Shown: positions 13,565 through 25,200, counted from the stretch's first letter. The stretch: DNA of 64,000 nt from Cocos nucifera (GCA_006176705.1 QRFJ01002509.1:124001-188000), one strand, 5' to 3'. The notes: generated from the sequence alone by a model not told the origin. Numbers and translations: made by a program.

Positions 13565-14630
13565 CCATGAATCTGATCTATTGGATATGTTATCCAAGTA
13601 ATCATTGTTTGTGAATCCTCCTCTAAAACTATATTATTTGCCCTTGGAATGCAGGTGGCACCTTTCTTTGCTCTTCTCAACCCGGTTGAAATCTTTTATG
13701 ACATGCTTGTGTTACCATGTATAAATCACGGAACTACGTGTGACCTGAAACTTCTGACGCAGCACACATCTTCCGACCTGTCAAGGTACGGTAGAGCAGG
13801 CCTATCAGGGACCAACTAGTAGTTTAATTGGCACTACATCGCATGGCCATTAAGTGCAATAAGCAATTTCCATTATAATCTCTAAAAGTGGAATTTATGA
13901 TCCACCAATCATTTTATTATTTTATAATTAGAGAGGAGAATTAGAAGTTTGTTGGCTTATAATTTATGTAATGAATGTGATTAACATTCTAGGAAGGAAA
14001 GCATCAGGGTGAAGTAGTACTGGCCACCGGTTGGGAGCTCACTCGCTGTCCTTCTGCTGCTCGGCTGAAACCGTATCTAAAGTCGACGAAATCTCTACCG
14101 CCTACTCCATGTGTCCGGGCTTCCAGCTAAAGGGAACGTTGCTGTCTTTTAATGCTGGTGGAGCCCCTCCTCATTAGCGCTGATGGCGATGGATAACCAG
14201 GAAGATGAGAAAAGGTTTACCTTGCAAGAGAATTCCATCATTCACGCAAAAAAAAGTTTTGATACCAATTGTAATGAGATGGCAGGTTGCCTTCCGTCCA
14301 CTTTCATGGGTTTGGGTTGTATCTTTTGCGTCAATGATTGTTTTTTTTTTTCACAATGCCCCCCGTTGGATCGTACGTGGATCGATAACAAAGCACTTCA
14401 ACCTCCCCATTCCATCCATATGTACAAATCTCGAAGTGGTCGCTATGCGATATAATGGTGGATGTGGTGAAAAAAAAAAAGGTGGATCATTCTTTCGCAC
14501 AGAAGATACAACCCGAACCATTTATCAACAAAAAGTTTTAAAAAGCGAGCTGGATGTCCCTAAGAAAAGGACTGTTTTGGTATCTAGTCCGAGAATAACG
14601 ATTTAACTGCAAAAGTTCCAGTGCCTCTGC
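13565..14630. other. 5' flank of the bHLH gene, no gene recognised
   Basis: About 1 kb between the copia LTR and the microsatellite cluster. There are short open frames (for example 14183-14455) but no recognisable domain, and the translation includes homopolymer-encoded runs. It is treated as distal promoter DNA. Confidence 0.5.
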
Positions 14631-14691
<61 letters not shown>

Positions 14692-14715
14692 AGCGGGAGA
14701 GTCCCTGAACTCTGC

Positions 14716-14772
<57 letters not shown>
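14631..14772. repeat. Duplicated composite microsatellite (GT)n(GA)n
   Basis: GT repeat 14631-14654 followed by GA repeat 14655-14686, then a 29-bp spacer and a second GT (14716-14738) plus GA (to about 14771) block. Both blocks are preceded by CTCTGC or CTCTGCGT, so the whole unit appears duplicated. It lies in the probable promoter or leader of the bHLH gene. Long open frames here are artefacts of the repeat. Confidence 0.95.
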
Positions 14773-14774
<2 letters not shown>

Positions 14775-14812
14775 AACGTTCACACGAGCAAACGGTTCTC
14801 TGGAACTTTAAG

Positions 14813-15363
14813 GCGATATACATAAGAGTCGACCGAATCGGAGTTCTTCACCAGGAGGAGGTGTTCTGCTGTCTGCTGGATAAGTGGTTATGTCTAGCCC
14901 CTATTTTTCAAACAGCTTTGAGATTTTGGTTAGTATGTTTCTTTTTTCTTCCCTGAAAGAAGCTGAAGACTTCTAACGATGGTGTTTGATTTCTCCTTCA
15001 AAGCAAATTATTGCTTCTTTTAACATAATTTTGCACGTTTGTAGATGTTTTTGTATTGTAACAAATGAGTCAATTTTTCTGATTAACAAATGAGTCCTAA
15101 TTGCTTAAAATCAGAAACATGGTTTGATGTCTCCTGATTTCTTCTTCTTTGTTTTTCTGAGAAAGGTTTTGCTCCTGGTAAACTATTTCTGTTGGATCTA
15201 CTAGTCATCTTCTTGACAACATATTCTTTTTACTCAGAAACCAAAACTTAAATTATTGTTTTCTGTAGAAGTAATCCATCAAAATATATGGCGGCCCTCT
15301 TTACATTAATTATTTAAATCATCGACTTATTTCTTTTGTAATATTAAAATGGGTTTGTTTCAG
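14813..15363 (+). promoter_or_regulatory. Probable leader exon and 5' UTR intron of the bHLH gene
   Basis: A TATA-like GATATACATAAG lies at about 14814-14825. A plausible leader follows with a donor at 14933 (GTATGT) or 14929 (GTTAGT) and an acceptor ending TTTGTTTCAG at 15363. The intron would be about 430 bp and T-rich. This is inference from splice consensus only. Confidence 0.35.
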
Positions 15364-15437
15364 GATCTCGATGCCTTTCTAGCAAGGTGAGATTAAATGA
15401 AATGGAAATATCTGAAATTAAATTATCTTCAGAACTT
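15364..15437 (+). other. Candidate first coding exon of the bHLH gene with a mutated donor
   Basis: After the acceptor at 15363 comes a short leader, then ATG at 15402 opening MEISEIKLSSEL. This looks like the conserved N-terminus of bHLH18/25-type proteins (MEIS...EL before GMED). The following intron should start with GT after 15437 but reads ATAACC; a single G-to-A change would explain it. The next exon begins GGA ATG GAT at 15514, giving the expected Gly-Met after Leu. A different donor, AAG|GTGAGA at 15386/15387, could skip this ATG and leave a 23-nt leader exon. See the finding on donor loss. Confidence 0.5.
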
Positions 15438-15516
15438 ATAACCATTAAACTGAAACTACAAATGTTTACCGTCTCATATTTATGTGACGTCTTCTTTTGA
15501 GTGTAATCTATAGGGA

Positions 15517-17475
15517 ATGGATGAGTCTAACCTCATTTACGAATGTGACATGAGCTCATTCGATCGATTTACTCTGCAACAAGTAGCTCCGGCACTTGTG
15601 GGAGGCTTCCAGCAACCCCTCTCCTCAGAAAGCTATACTTCCTACCCTTCATTCCATCCGATGGAGTCTCCCTCTCACATAGGCTTTACCGAAAGACCAA
15701 AAAAGATGCAAAAGATCAATAGCTGGAATTCACGCACCACCGAGCGGAATCCAACTTTTGTCCCTGATGCCTCTTCGGCGGACTCTCTTTTGTTTCGCAA
15801 TCCAAATTCACCTAATGATGCATTTGGAAGAGCTGCAGCATCACAAGAAGAGATGAGAGCTTTAGCTTCTAATGCTTCAGTACAAAATTATGAAACACTT
15901 TCTCAACAGGGATCAAAGATGAGAAAGATGGGATCAACGCTATCTCAAGCTCAAGAGCACATAATCGCAGAGAGAAAGCGGAGGGAGATACTCAACCAGA
16001 GATTCATAGCACTTTCTGCAGCAATCCCTGGTCTTAAGAAGGTAGTTGGACTAAATTAAATTTCTCATTCTATCATTTTGCATTAGCTACTTCCAATGCA
16101 AATGCATTCAGTCATAATGTTAGCAAATGTCTTATCAGCATGATTTGATGTTTTAACCATAATTTTTGATGGAAGTCTGAAACTTGAAACATTTAGAAAT
16201 ACTACTCTGTAAAGTAAAAAATAAAATAATTTTTGTTTAAAAGAAAAGAGAGGAGAGAAACATTCGATGATTATATTGGAGAGTCGACAAAATAAAGTTA
16301 TTGAAAGAAGGCACTTAATTGTCCCATGTAGAGGAGCATGATCTCCTAATCTCTCTTGGAACACCTTTCCTTCTAGGCATTTCTTCTGGTGTCAAAGCCC
16401 CACATGAATTTTAAGATCATAACTTGCTCTCTGCACCTTAAAGGAGAGAAAGAAATTATGTAATATTGAAACAAGGTTAATATAAAAGGCTCCCAAGAAT
16501 CTGTTGAATTCCTTTAGTGATCCCTCAGTCATTGCAATGACAAATTGCAAGCATCTATAATTCACTTGAAATTGTTACATAGCGGCGAGCAAACTTTTCT
16601 TTCTTTTATTGCACATAGAAAATCCTCTATTGCACCTGTAGAATTATTTTCAAGTACATCACATATGGTGCCCTCTCTGTCGATGTTATCTATAACATAA
16701 AAAGCTCTTCCCGGAAATAGGGCAATCCATAGGAAACTCTTCACAAGAAATAACACAGGAACTTACTTGGACTACGACAATATCATTTGGACAAAAAAAA
16801 AAAGAAAAATGATGCCAATAACATTGGAACCTTTCAAAAACTGAAAAATGATTCCTGTTCTTGTTTAAAATAAATTAGATCTTTTCAGTTGGCATGTGTT
16901 AGTCTCGTTTACCCACCTTTCAGAAGGACAAGAATTCTATTCTTGGAGATGCAGTCAAGTATGTTAAAGAACTCGAAGCGAGGGTGAAGACCCTCGAAGA
17001 ACAGAATGCAAAGAGGACTGTCGAGTCTGTGGTCTTCGTCAAGAAGTCTAAGCTCTCTGCTGATGCTGATGGTTCATCCTCCAATGGGTGCTCGGCAGAA
17101 AAGCCTCTTCCAGAGATTGAAGCGATGCTTTCCAAGAAGGCAGTCCTCATAAGGATCCACTGCGATAACCACAGAGGAGTACTGGCAAGGCTGGTCTCCG
17201 AGATTGAGAAGGCCCATCTCACAGTCACTAATGCTAGTGTCATGCCCTTCCCCAGCTCCTCTATCCATATAACACTGACTGCAAAGGCAAGTTCTTAGTT
17301 CCCTACTCAGAAGAATAGAATGAACCCGAAAAGCGGGCTCATTGAAGATTGAATGAGATGGTATTATAGTGTAAGCTCATACCAGTGCTTCTTTAATTTG
17401 TTGGTGCAGGTTGAGGAGGAGTTCTCCATGGCAGTAGGGGACCTTGTGAGGAAGCTGAACTCAGCTTTGAGCTAG
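15517..17475 (+). CDS. bHLH transcription factor with ACT-like domain (bHLH18/25 group)
   Basis: Three coding exons: 15517-16041, 16924-17286 and 17410-17475, joined in phase 0, giving 317 residues from this ATG. Residues about 145-195 form the bHLH. The basic region HIIAERKRRE carries the His-Glu-Arg set that reads E-box DNA. Helix 1 is LNQRFIALSAAIPGLKK. Helix 2 lies in exon 2 (NSILGDAVKYVKELEARVK), followed by a short coiled coil. The C-terminal 75 residues (KAVLIRIHCDNHRGVLARLV onward, ending RKLNSALS) form the ACT-like dimerisation domain usual for this subgroup. The N-terminal half is low-complexity Ser/Gln-rich with no domain. It is expected to act in the nucleus as a dimer; relatives include NAI1 (bHLH20) and iron- or jasmonate-linked factors, but the target pathway cannot be told. 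Intron 1 is 882 bp (GT-AG); intron 2 is 123 bp and GC-AG. No frameshift or in-frame stop is seen. The start is uncertain: an upstream exon may have supplied 12 further residues plus Gly. Retrotransposons flank both sides but none enters the gene. Confidence 0.9.
17287..17409 (+). other. GC-AG intron in the bHLH gene
   Basis: Exon 2 ends AAAG and the intron begins GCAAGT, the typical context of GC donors (AG|GCAAGT). The acceptor is TTGGTGCAG. The only nearby GT, four bases on, would place a TGA stop immediately after the junction, whereas the GC donor joins LTAK to VEEEFSM in frame. Confidence 0.82.
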
Positions 17476-18237
17476 TTCGTGTCAAGAAAGAGCAGCTGAA
17501 GATAAGTAGTTATTAGGACGAAGACTGATGGTTGCCTTGTTTATGTTCGTAATACTTCAGGAGCTCCTTTGTCTTCGAAGAGCAAAGCCATGCACTACTC
17601 ATCCACCACCACTTATTTTTGCTGCTCTCCCAACAGCTACATTAAGTATTGTGATGTCTGGTATTGAGCTACATATAATTATGTAAAGACTTGTGTCTGA
17701 CGTTGCTGCCCCTTTAGGGGGCACTTGGCATAATTTCTGTTTCGTATTGTATTCCTCCTTTGAGAATGGGTATGTTAAGACTAAGGAAACGCCGATTGTG
17801 TGGTTGTTCTGATGGTTTTGTTTGGGCCAGAAAAGAAATGGGGTTGGATACCGTGTATGGTACGGCGAATCGTATGAGATCTTGGGATAATCTTTTAGCT
17901 TATAGTTTGCGAAGCGCGTTTCCTACTTTTTAAGATTCTTGACGCTCTAGCATTCAAGCACGATGCTGATGGATTTATTGAATGTGACGGCGAGCAATTC
18001 TCTCGGAGATAGAGATTGGCTGACGATTTCATCAATCAATAGTCTATAATGATATGTTTGATTATTTTAAATTTTAACATTAGTTGGCCTATATATTTTA
18101 GCCCCCGTTGGAGATTGCAATCTTGCCGGGAATATGGTCTCTTTTTTATCGCTCCCAAAGTTTATGTAGCAAAAAGATGTAAAGCGATGAAATAATTTAT
18201 AATTTTTCTTGCTTTTATGTGAATGCTGTGATCCATT
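17476..18237 (+). other. 3' UTR and downstream flank of the bHLH gene
   Basis: About 760 bp from the stop codon to the target site of the next gypsy element. It contains T-rich sequence compatible with plant polyadenylation (about 17640-17770) but no single clear signal. No other gene is seen. Confidence 0.5.
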
Positions 18238-18242
18238 GATCC

Positions 18243-18983
18243 TATTACTGCAAGACTTTAGTTTGAGGTAGATGTGGCTGAGGTTAGACTGCTTCTAACC
18301 TAGGACTTGGCACGGATCCCACAATAGATGCATCTAAAAGAACCTGCAAAGAAAGCTTACTCTTGTCAGGTTTTCCAAGGGATCCTCTGGTGCTTAACTT
18401 AATTGAAGCTTAAGAATAAAAAAAAAAAAAAAAAGAGCAAAAGGAATCAGTATTCTACGGAGTCTAGGCTTACTTGAGGGTCTCCTTTATATAGAGATAG
18501 AGCTATAGATTGTTATGTCGGATCTGATAGGTTATTAGGCCTTAATTTTCTAAATTGCTAGGCCTCAATCTTATAGGCTATTGAGACAAAAAAATTTATC
18601 CTTAACTTACGAATTATGATTGTTAGTCATGGATATCAGTCGCAGGTTGTATCTATGTTTTGAAATTTGTTGGGAGGTTCCAAGGATCATCCACATGGCT
18701 GAATAGACCGGTGGCTTGAGATCGATATAGAGCCAAGGTTTTACCTTGGATGAATCAGCACCCATGCAAGTTATTAGGCTTAGTTTCTTGTTATCAATTA
18801 GATCTTGACCTCAGGGTTAGCAAATATCCAATCCGAAGATTGGACAGAAACTAATGATATAAAATCACTTCGCCTCAGTTTCCTAGATCTCTCTTCAGTA
18901 TCCAAGGCTGTCTCGTCGATGAGTGCTTGGTTGTAATCCGAGGAGAAAAAAGTTAAAACCGATAGCTAATATCCTTCACAATA
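18243..18983 (-). repeat. 3' LTR of the gag-only gypsy derivative
   Basis: Aligns with 25685-26400: shared features are the AACCTAGG/GACCTAGG block, the AGTATTC(T/G)A(C/T)GGAGTCTA block and the TTATATA(G/A)AGATA(G/A)AGCTATAG block. It ends CACAATA at 18983, followed on the plus strand by CTTGTCCCCTAC, the complement of a polypurine tract. Confidence 0.82.
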
Positions 18984-20454
18984 CTTGTCCCCTACTTCGG
19001 AGTCTGAAATGGTTTTATTGTTTCGAATAAAGTAAGTAGTTGGTTCTAAGGTCGGCCTTCATTTGCCAATCAGACCTTTTTCTTAGAGTATTTATCCCAT
19101 GGTTATTTGAGGGAGGAAACCTTAGGTCTTCATTAATGCACACCTTTGCCATGTTTCGAATGCTGGTAGACCTTGCATTATGCCTTATGGATTGACTTAC
19201 GTGGCTCGATCTAAGAGTGTTATGATAAAGAATCATATGATTCGATGGTCTCGACATATGTGATTTTTAATTTGCAGTCTTTGAAATGGCATTTTATTGA
19301 AAGGGGTGCCTTTTCTTTGAAGGTGTGACCTTTGCGGCCATTGGAGTTGTGACAAATGGTGCATGACCAGGGTGGGGTGTGCCCTCGCCCAGGTCCTCTA
19401 TAAATGGAGGGGGCTTGTTATCTGGAGTTAAAATCATCCCCTCCAACCTTCATAATGTCACTATTGTAGCCTTCCGCCGGGGGTCTAATGGTCACCGGCA
19501 TCCACCTTTTCATGGAAGAGCTTCCCCCCACCCTTTGACCGATTGAAAGGGGTCTAGAAGAGATACACCTGTAAATGTTCTAACTTAGCATAGGAGGTAT
19601 CGAAAAATTATCATTGCTCAAACTATGATACCACAATCGACATCAGCCTTAGGATGCTATTGAGATCTAACCATCCTCACCTGGGCCAGTTGTTGATTTT
19701 CTATCTTCTAGCTTTTGGCTCCATCGAGGTTGCAGCAGCATCCCTTGGTTGGACTATATCGACTTTTAGTCCAGACGTCGAGTGAGCAACTACAAAAGGA
19801 GGTCTTCTCAGCATTAAGCCCCTTAGGAAGGTCTTAAACCTTTCTATAGGGTAGTGTTTCGCCCTTAAGCTAGCTTTTTGGCCCTCCTGAAAGGAATAAC
19901 AAGAGATAGATAGATCCTGGGGATAAGTCAGCCCTAATGGAACCATGCCATCCCTGATATCCTTTGGTATGAACCAACAACTATCAAGTAATTTTCTCTA
20001 AATATAGCTTCCTTCTGCTTGGGATGGGCATCACTGAGGACCCTATCGATCCTGCTACCCAACCCATTTTTAAGAATCTTGATCAAACTTATACTTTTTA
20101 TTTTCTTTCTTATTATACTTTTTTACCATCTTCAAGATCGATTGTTTATTTGACCTATGTGGTCATCGACTTGGTCAGCTGACCGAGCCAATGGTGAAGG
20201 AGAAATTCTCAATTCGAGCCATGATATGAGGTTAGTATATCTGAAGCTGCAATATCTAAGGTCAATCTAAAGATGCGATATCCAAAGCCGACCTCAAGCT
20301 GGTCCTTGGTAACAAGTTTCTCCAAGTCAATGATGTTGTCTCTACCCCACCATCAATGTGTGCTTGGGAGGACACTGATGAAGATTAGTCTGAGGTTGAT
20401 GCAAAGTCAATCTATAGCAATATTTTTGCCAAGTTGCTATTGTCATCATCATTG

Positions 20455-20740
20455 GAGGGTTAGCCACTTTATCATCATCTTTTGCCTTTACTCAACTCAC
20501 TCAAGGATAAGGAGTATCGGTTGGCTATGTCGAGGGGACCCTCCCTAAGGTTAGTTGCTTCATCAACATCCTTGGCCTTCATTCAACTCATCTGAGGATA
20601 AGAAGTATCGATTGGCTATGTAGAGGGGTTCCTGAAGGGTTATCCCCTTCATCATTATCCTCAGACTCCGCTCAACTCATCCGAGGATTTAAGAGTGCCA
20701 ATTGGCTATGTTGAGAGTCTCGGAAGGTTAGCCCCTTATG
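20455..20740. repeat. Three tandem copies of a ~90-bp repeat
   Basis: Each unit runs from GGTTAG/GGTTAT through a TTCATCA.CATC stretch, CAACTCA, GAGGAT, then TTGGCTATGT and GAGG. Units start near 20455, 20548 and 20638. A partial fourth start follows. It lies in the non-coding part of the gypsy derivative. Confidence 0.75.
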
Positions 20741-21179
20741 TGGAGGTCCTAAGTTGGGTCAGAATATCTTCTATGATTAGTACTTTGCCAATCACCATTA
20801 TGAAGGTCTTAACCATCGCAGAGATATTTCCATAAGGTTGGTTCTTTTTGATCTAGTTGGTAGGATCTAGACTGGAGCCCGGATATCTCAAATTGGATCA
20901 TATCCGATCATCCTTCTTCAAGAACCAAGGCTGGACTCGATTGTCCCAAACATACTCTTTTGGCATCCTCGATTTTTTTTGATGACCTCATTCAGGGTTG
21001 GCTACAGGTCAAACATTTCACTTAGTCACTTTAGCAAGAAACTTGTACCAGAATTCAAAGAGAATAATTTTATTAAAGTAATCAATAAAATCTCAACTTA
21101 ATAGTAGTACATTTTTTATCGAAACTCCTAATCCCTACAGCCTACAGAGCTGGAGATCATGTTGATAACACCAGCCATA

Positions 21180-22206
21180 AGTCGATTGTTATTATTGTTC
21201 TTTTCATAGGCTGGCACTGAGGTGGCTCTTCATGCACTCGATCGTATCACTCTTGAACAAACTTTTTGTGGTAGCCTCTTCAAATTAGGGTTTTAATGTT
21301 GTTCTTGAGCTGGCAGCATAATTTAGTATCGTGACTGTGGTCATGATGAAAGTGACAGTACTTTTTCTTGCTCCTCTTTTTTAATGGAATCTTTATTAGT
21401 TGAGGTCGATAAAGGTACCTCCAGTCCTTGATTTCCATCAAAATTTGGGCTTAAGGAGTAGACAGGAGAGTGTAGTTGTTGAATTGCTCAGAATGACTCC
21501 TCAGCCTAAAGCCCTTCGGTGCTTGGGAGGACTCCCATTCTATCCGATTTGTGTGAGATTCCTCTCGATCTAGCTTCTTAGTAGAGATCTTCTTCCCCTT
21601 AGCCTACTTTCGTGTAGCCTCTTCTGCTTATGTATATTTTTGAGTTTATGCAAGCAAGTGGGCATAGTCTCTCAAAAATATTTTATCTTCTAAGAAGGTA
21701 AGGTGCTCATTTTGTTGTCCCTACTTGACCACTGATATCACCACTGATTCATTGAGGTGGTAGATTTTGAGCATAGTAGCATTGAATCTCACCATGTATT
21801 TAGATAGTGACTCATCCTCCTCATGCTGGATCAAGAAAAGGCTATCGGTGTTCTTCGATTGGACTCGATTGTTGCCCAAGTGGACAATAAACAACCTTTC
21901 AAGCTACTCGAACAAATGAATGGACTCTGGTTGGAGTCCTAAATACCATACCTACGTCAACTTCTAAAGGATGACCAGAAAGATAAGGCAAAGGAGAGTG
22001 TCCAAGGTGCCTTAGAGCATCGTGAGGTCCTTGTAGCACTCTAGGTGGTCAAGAGGGTTTAAAGAGCCATTGTATGGCTCAATTTTAGGCATCTTGAATC
22101 GACTCGGAATTGGTTCTCTCAGAATGGCATGAGAGAAGGAAGGCCTAAAACTGAATCTGAGGTCGTCATTATTCCGATGGCTCCCATTCTAGACTTCATT
22201 GAGATG
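21180..22206 (-). pseudogene. Ty3/gypsy gag, broken and interrupted
   Basis: The minus strand encodes a Ty3/gypsy capsid: PIPSRFKMPKIEPYNGS near 22100, then FNATMLKIYHL near 21780 and a knuckle region YCHFHHDHSHDTKLCCQLKN near 21330. The YCxFHxDHGHDTxDC motif is characteristic of this gag. Several stops are present. The upstream part of the ORF (about 25241-25330, minus) lies beyond the inserted solo LTR. Protease and everything downstream are missing. Confidence 0.82.
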
Positions 22207-22211
22207 GTGCT

Positions 22212-25200
22212 TGTTGGGGATAAACCCCGCTTCCGTCGAAGTTCAGTCTGATGCTTAGCCTAATATAGCTAGCAATCTCGGAGGAGCTTCAATCGAAAAT
22301 TCTTTCTCCAGTGGTCGAACTCCTTTCGAACTCCTCTTTTAACCAAATTTCTACAAGAGCCAAACTCCTTCTGAACTCCTCTTTCAACCGAATTCCTCTA
22401 GAAGTTAAACTCCTTTTGGACTTCTTCTTCAGTCAAGCTTTTATAGGAGCTGAACTCCTTCCGGATTTCTTCTTCAGTTGAATTTCTACAGGAGCCAAAC
22501 TTCTTCCGGACTTCTTTTTCAATCGAATACCTCTAGGAGCTGAACTCCTTTCAAACTTCTTCTTCAGTCGAATTCTTCAAGAAGTCGAACTCCTTTCAGA
22601 CTTCTCCTTCAGTCAAGTTCCTCCAGGAGCCGAACTTTTTTTGGGCTCCTCCTTCAGTCAATTTTTTCAGGAGTCGAACTCCTTTCGAACTTCTTCTTCA
22701 GTCAAGTTTCTTTAGGAGCCGAACTTCTCCTTCAGTTAGAATTTTATAGGAGTCGAACTCCTTTCAGACTTCTCCTTCAGTCAGATTTCTATAGGAACCG
22801 AACTTCTTTCAGACTTCTCCTTCAATCAGATTTCTACAGAGCCAAACTTCTTTCGGACTACTCCTTCAGTCGGATACCTTCAGAAGCCGAACTTCTTTCA
22901 GGCTCCTTCTTCAGTCGAATTTCTTCAGAAGTCGAACTTTTTTCGAACTTCTCCTTCTGTCGGATTTCTACAAGAGCCGAACACCTTTCGGACACCTTCT
23001 TCAGTCGGATTCCTTCAAGAATCGAACTTCTTTCAAACTTCTTCTTCAATCAAGTTTTTCCATGAGTCGAACTCCTTCTGGACTTTTCCTTCAGTCAAGT
23101 TTCTCTAGGAGCCAAACTTCTTTCAAACTTCTCCTTCAGTCGAATTTCTATAGGAGTCGAACTCCTTCTGGACTTCTTCTTCAGTCAAATTTCTATGGAA
23201 GCCAAACTCCTTCCGGACTCCTCCTTCAGTTGGATACCTTCAGAAGCTGAACTCCTTCCAGGCTCCTCCTTCAGTCGAATTGCTCTAAGAGCCGAACTTC
23301 TTTCGAACTTCTTCTTCTGTCGAATTTTTATAGAAGCCGAACTTCTTCCAAACTCCTCCTTCAGCTGAATTTCTTTAGGAGCCAAACTTCTTCTAGATTT
23401 TTTCTTCAGTCAATTTTCTCTATGAGCCGAACTTCTTATGGGCTCCTCCTTCAGTCGAATTTCTTCAGAAGCTGAATTTCTTTCCAACTTCTCCTTCTAT
23501 CGGATTTCTATATGAGTCAAACTCCTTTCGAACTCCTTCAGCTAAATTTCTCCAAGAGCCAATCTTCTTTTAGACTTCTTCTTCAGTCAAATTCCTCTAG
23601 GAGCTAAACTCCTTTCGAACTTCTCCTTCAGTTGGATTTCTATAGGAGTCAAACTTCTTTCGGACTTCTTCTTCAATCAGATTTCTATAGGAGCCGAACT
23701 CCTTCTGAACTCCTTCAGTTGGTACCTTCAAGAGCCAAACTCCTTTCAGACTCTTTCTTCAGTCGAATTCCTTTAGAAGCCAAACTTCTTTCGGACTTTT
23801 TCTTCTATCGAATTTCTACAGGAGCCGAACTCCTTTCAGACTCCTTCTTCAGTCAGATTTCTTCAAGAGCCAAACTCCTTCTAAACTTCTTCTTCAGTCA
23901 AATTTTTATAGGAGCTAAACTTCTTCTGGACTCCTCCTTCAATCGGATACCTTCAGAAGCCAAACTTCTTCTGAACTCTTTCTTTGGTCGAATTTCTTTA
24001 GGAGCTGAACTCCTTCTAGACTTCTCCTTTAGTCAAGTTCCTCCAAAAGCCAAACTTCTTTCGGGCTCCTCTTTCAGTCAGATTCCTTCAGGAGCCGAAC
24101 TTCTTTGAACTTCTTCTTTTATCGAATTTCTACAGAAGTCAAACTTCTTTCGAACTTCTCCTTCAATCAAATTCCTCCAAGAGCCGAACTCCTTTCGAAC
24201 TTCTCCTTCAATCAAATTTTTATAGGAGTCGAACTTCTTTCGGACTCCACCTTCAATCGGATACCTCCAGAAGTCAAACTCCTTCCAGGCTCCTCCTTCA
24301 GCTGGATTCCTTTAAGAGCCAAACTTCTTCTGGATTTCTTCTTCTATCGAATTTCTATAAGAGTCGAACTCCTTTCAGACTCCTCCTTCAGCAAGATTTC
24401 TTCAGGAGCCGAACTTCTTTCAGACTTCTTCTTCAGTCAATTTTTTTTAAAAGTCGAACTCCTTTCAGACTCCTCCTTCAGTCAGATTTCTCTAGGAGCT
24501 AAACTTTTTTCAGATTTTTTCTTCAATCGAATTTCTCTAAGAGCTAAATTTCTTCTTCAGTCGAATTTTTCTAATGAATTATTTTTAAATTTTAGCTAGC
24601 ATTCCTTCTGGATGATCCCTTCTAGCCGCAATTTTTTTAGAAGTCTGAATTTCTTTGGAACTGACATATGTCAAAATTCTTCATCAACCAATGTCTACTT
24701 TCTCCGAACTTTGACTATTAAATATCGACAAACGGGCACATCATGACACCTCTCCCTTCATAGCAAATTTCATGTGGCCTTGAGCGGCCCACTATCGAAT
24801 AATTATGGCTATCACTATAAGTCTGACGATATCTCTCTCTCCATAGCAAATTTTATATAGCTCCGAGTGGCCCACTATCGGATAGTTATGGCTATCACTA
24901 TCAGTCTGACGATACCTCTCTCTATAATAAATTTTATGCGGTCTCGAGCGGTCCACTATCGGACGGTATGGCTATCACTATTCGTCTACTACAAGCTTCA
25001 TTTATAAAAAGAGATCATCCAGATACATTTTTTCTGAACCCTTTTCTTCTTTCCAAAATTCTGCTGAACTCTTTTCTGAGCACTCCATTTTCGTTGATCA
25101 GAAGAGTTGACTTGATCGTCGGAGGATTCTGTCGGAGCCACCATCACCGACTCTAGATGAAACTTTATTTTGTAGATCACCAACGACGACCTCGTCTCCA

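Noticed and set aside
14183..14606. Two overlapping plus-strand frames of 90 and 133 codons upstream of the bHLH gene
   Set aside because: No recognisable domain, both cross homopolymer tracts, and they overlap each other in different frames; chance frames in promoter DNA.
14538..14823. Overlapping minus-strand frames with Ser-Leu and His-Thr runs
   Set aside because: They are translations of the GT/GA microsatellites in two frames; no domain or start context.
17287..17300. GT donor four bases after the GC site in the bHLH gene
   Set aside because: Its use puts a TGA directly after the junction and loses the conserved end of the ACT-like domain.
22310..24590. Regularly spaced repeats that might suggest a CRISPR-like array or a repeat protein gene
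   Set aside because: Units are directly contiguous with no unique spacers, lie within a defined solo LTR of a plant element, and no cas genes exist here; a minisatellite explains them.
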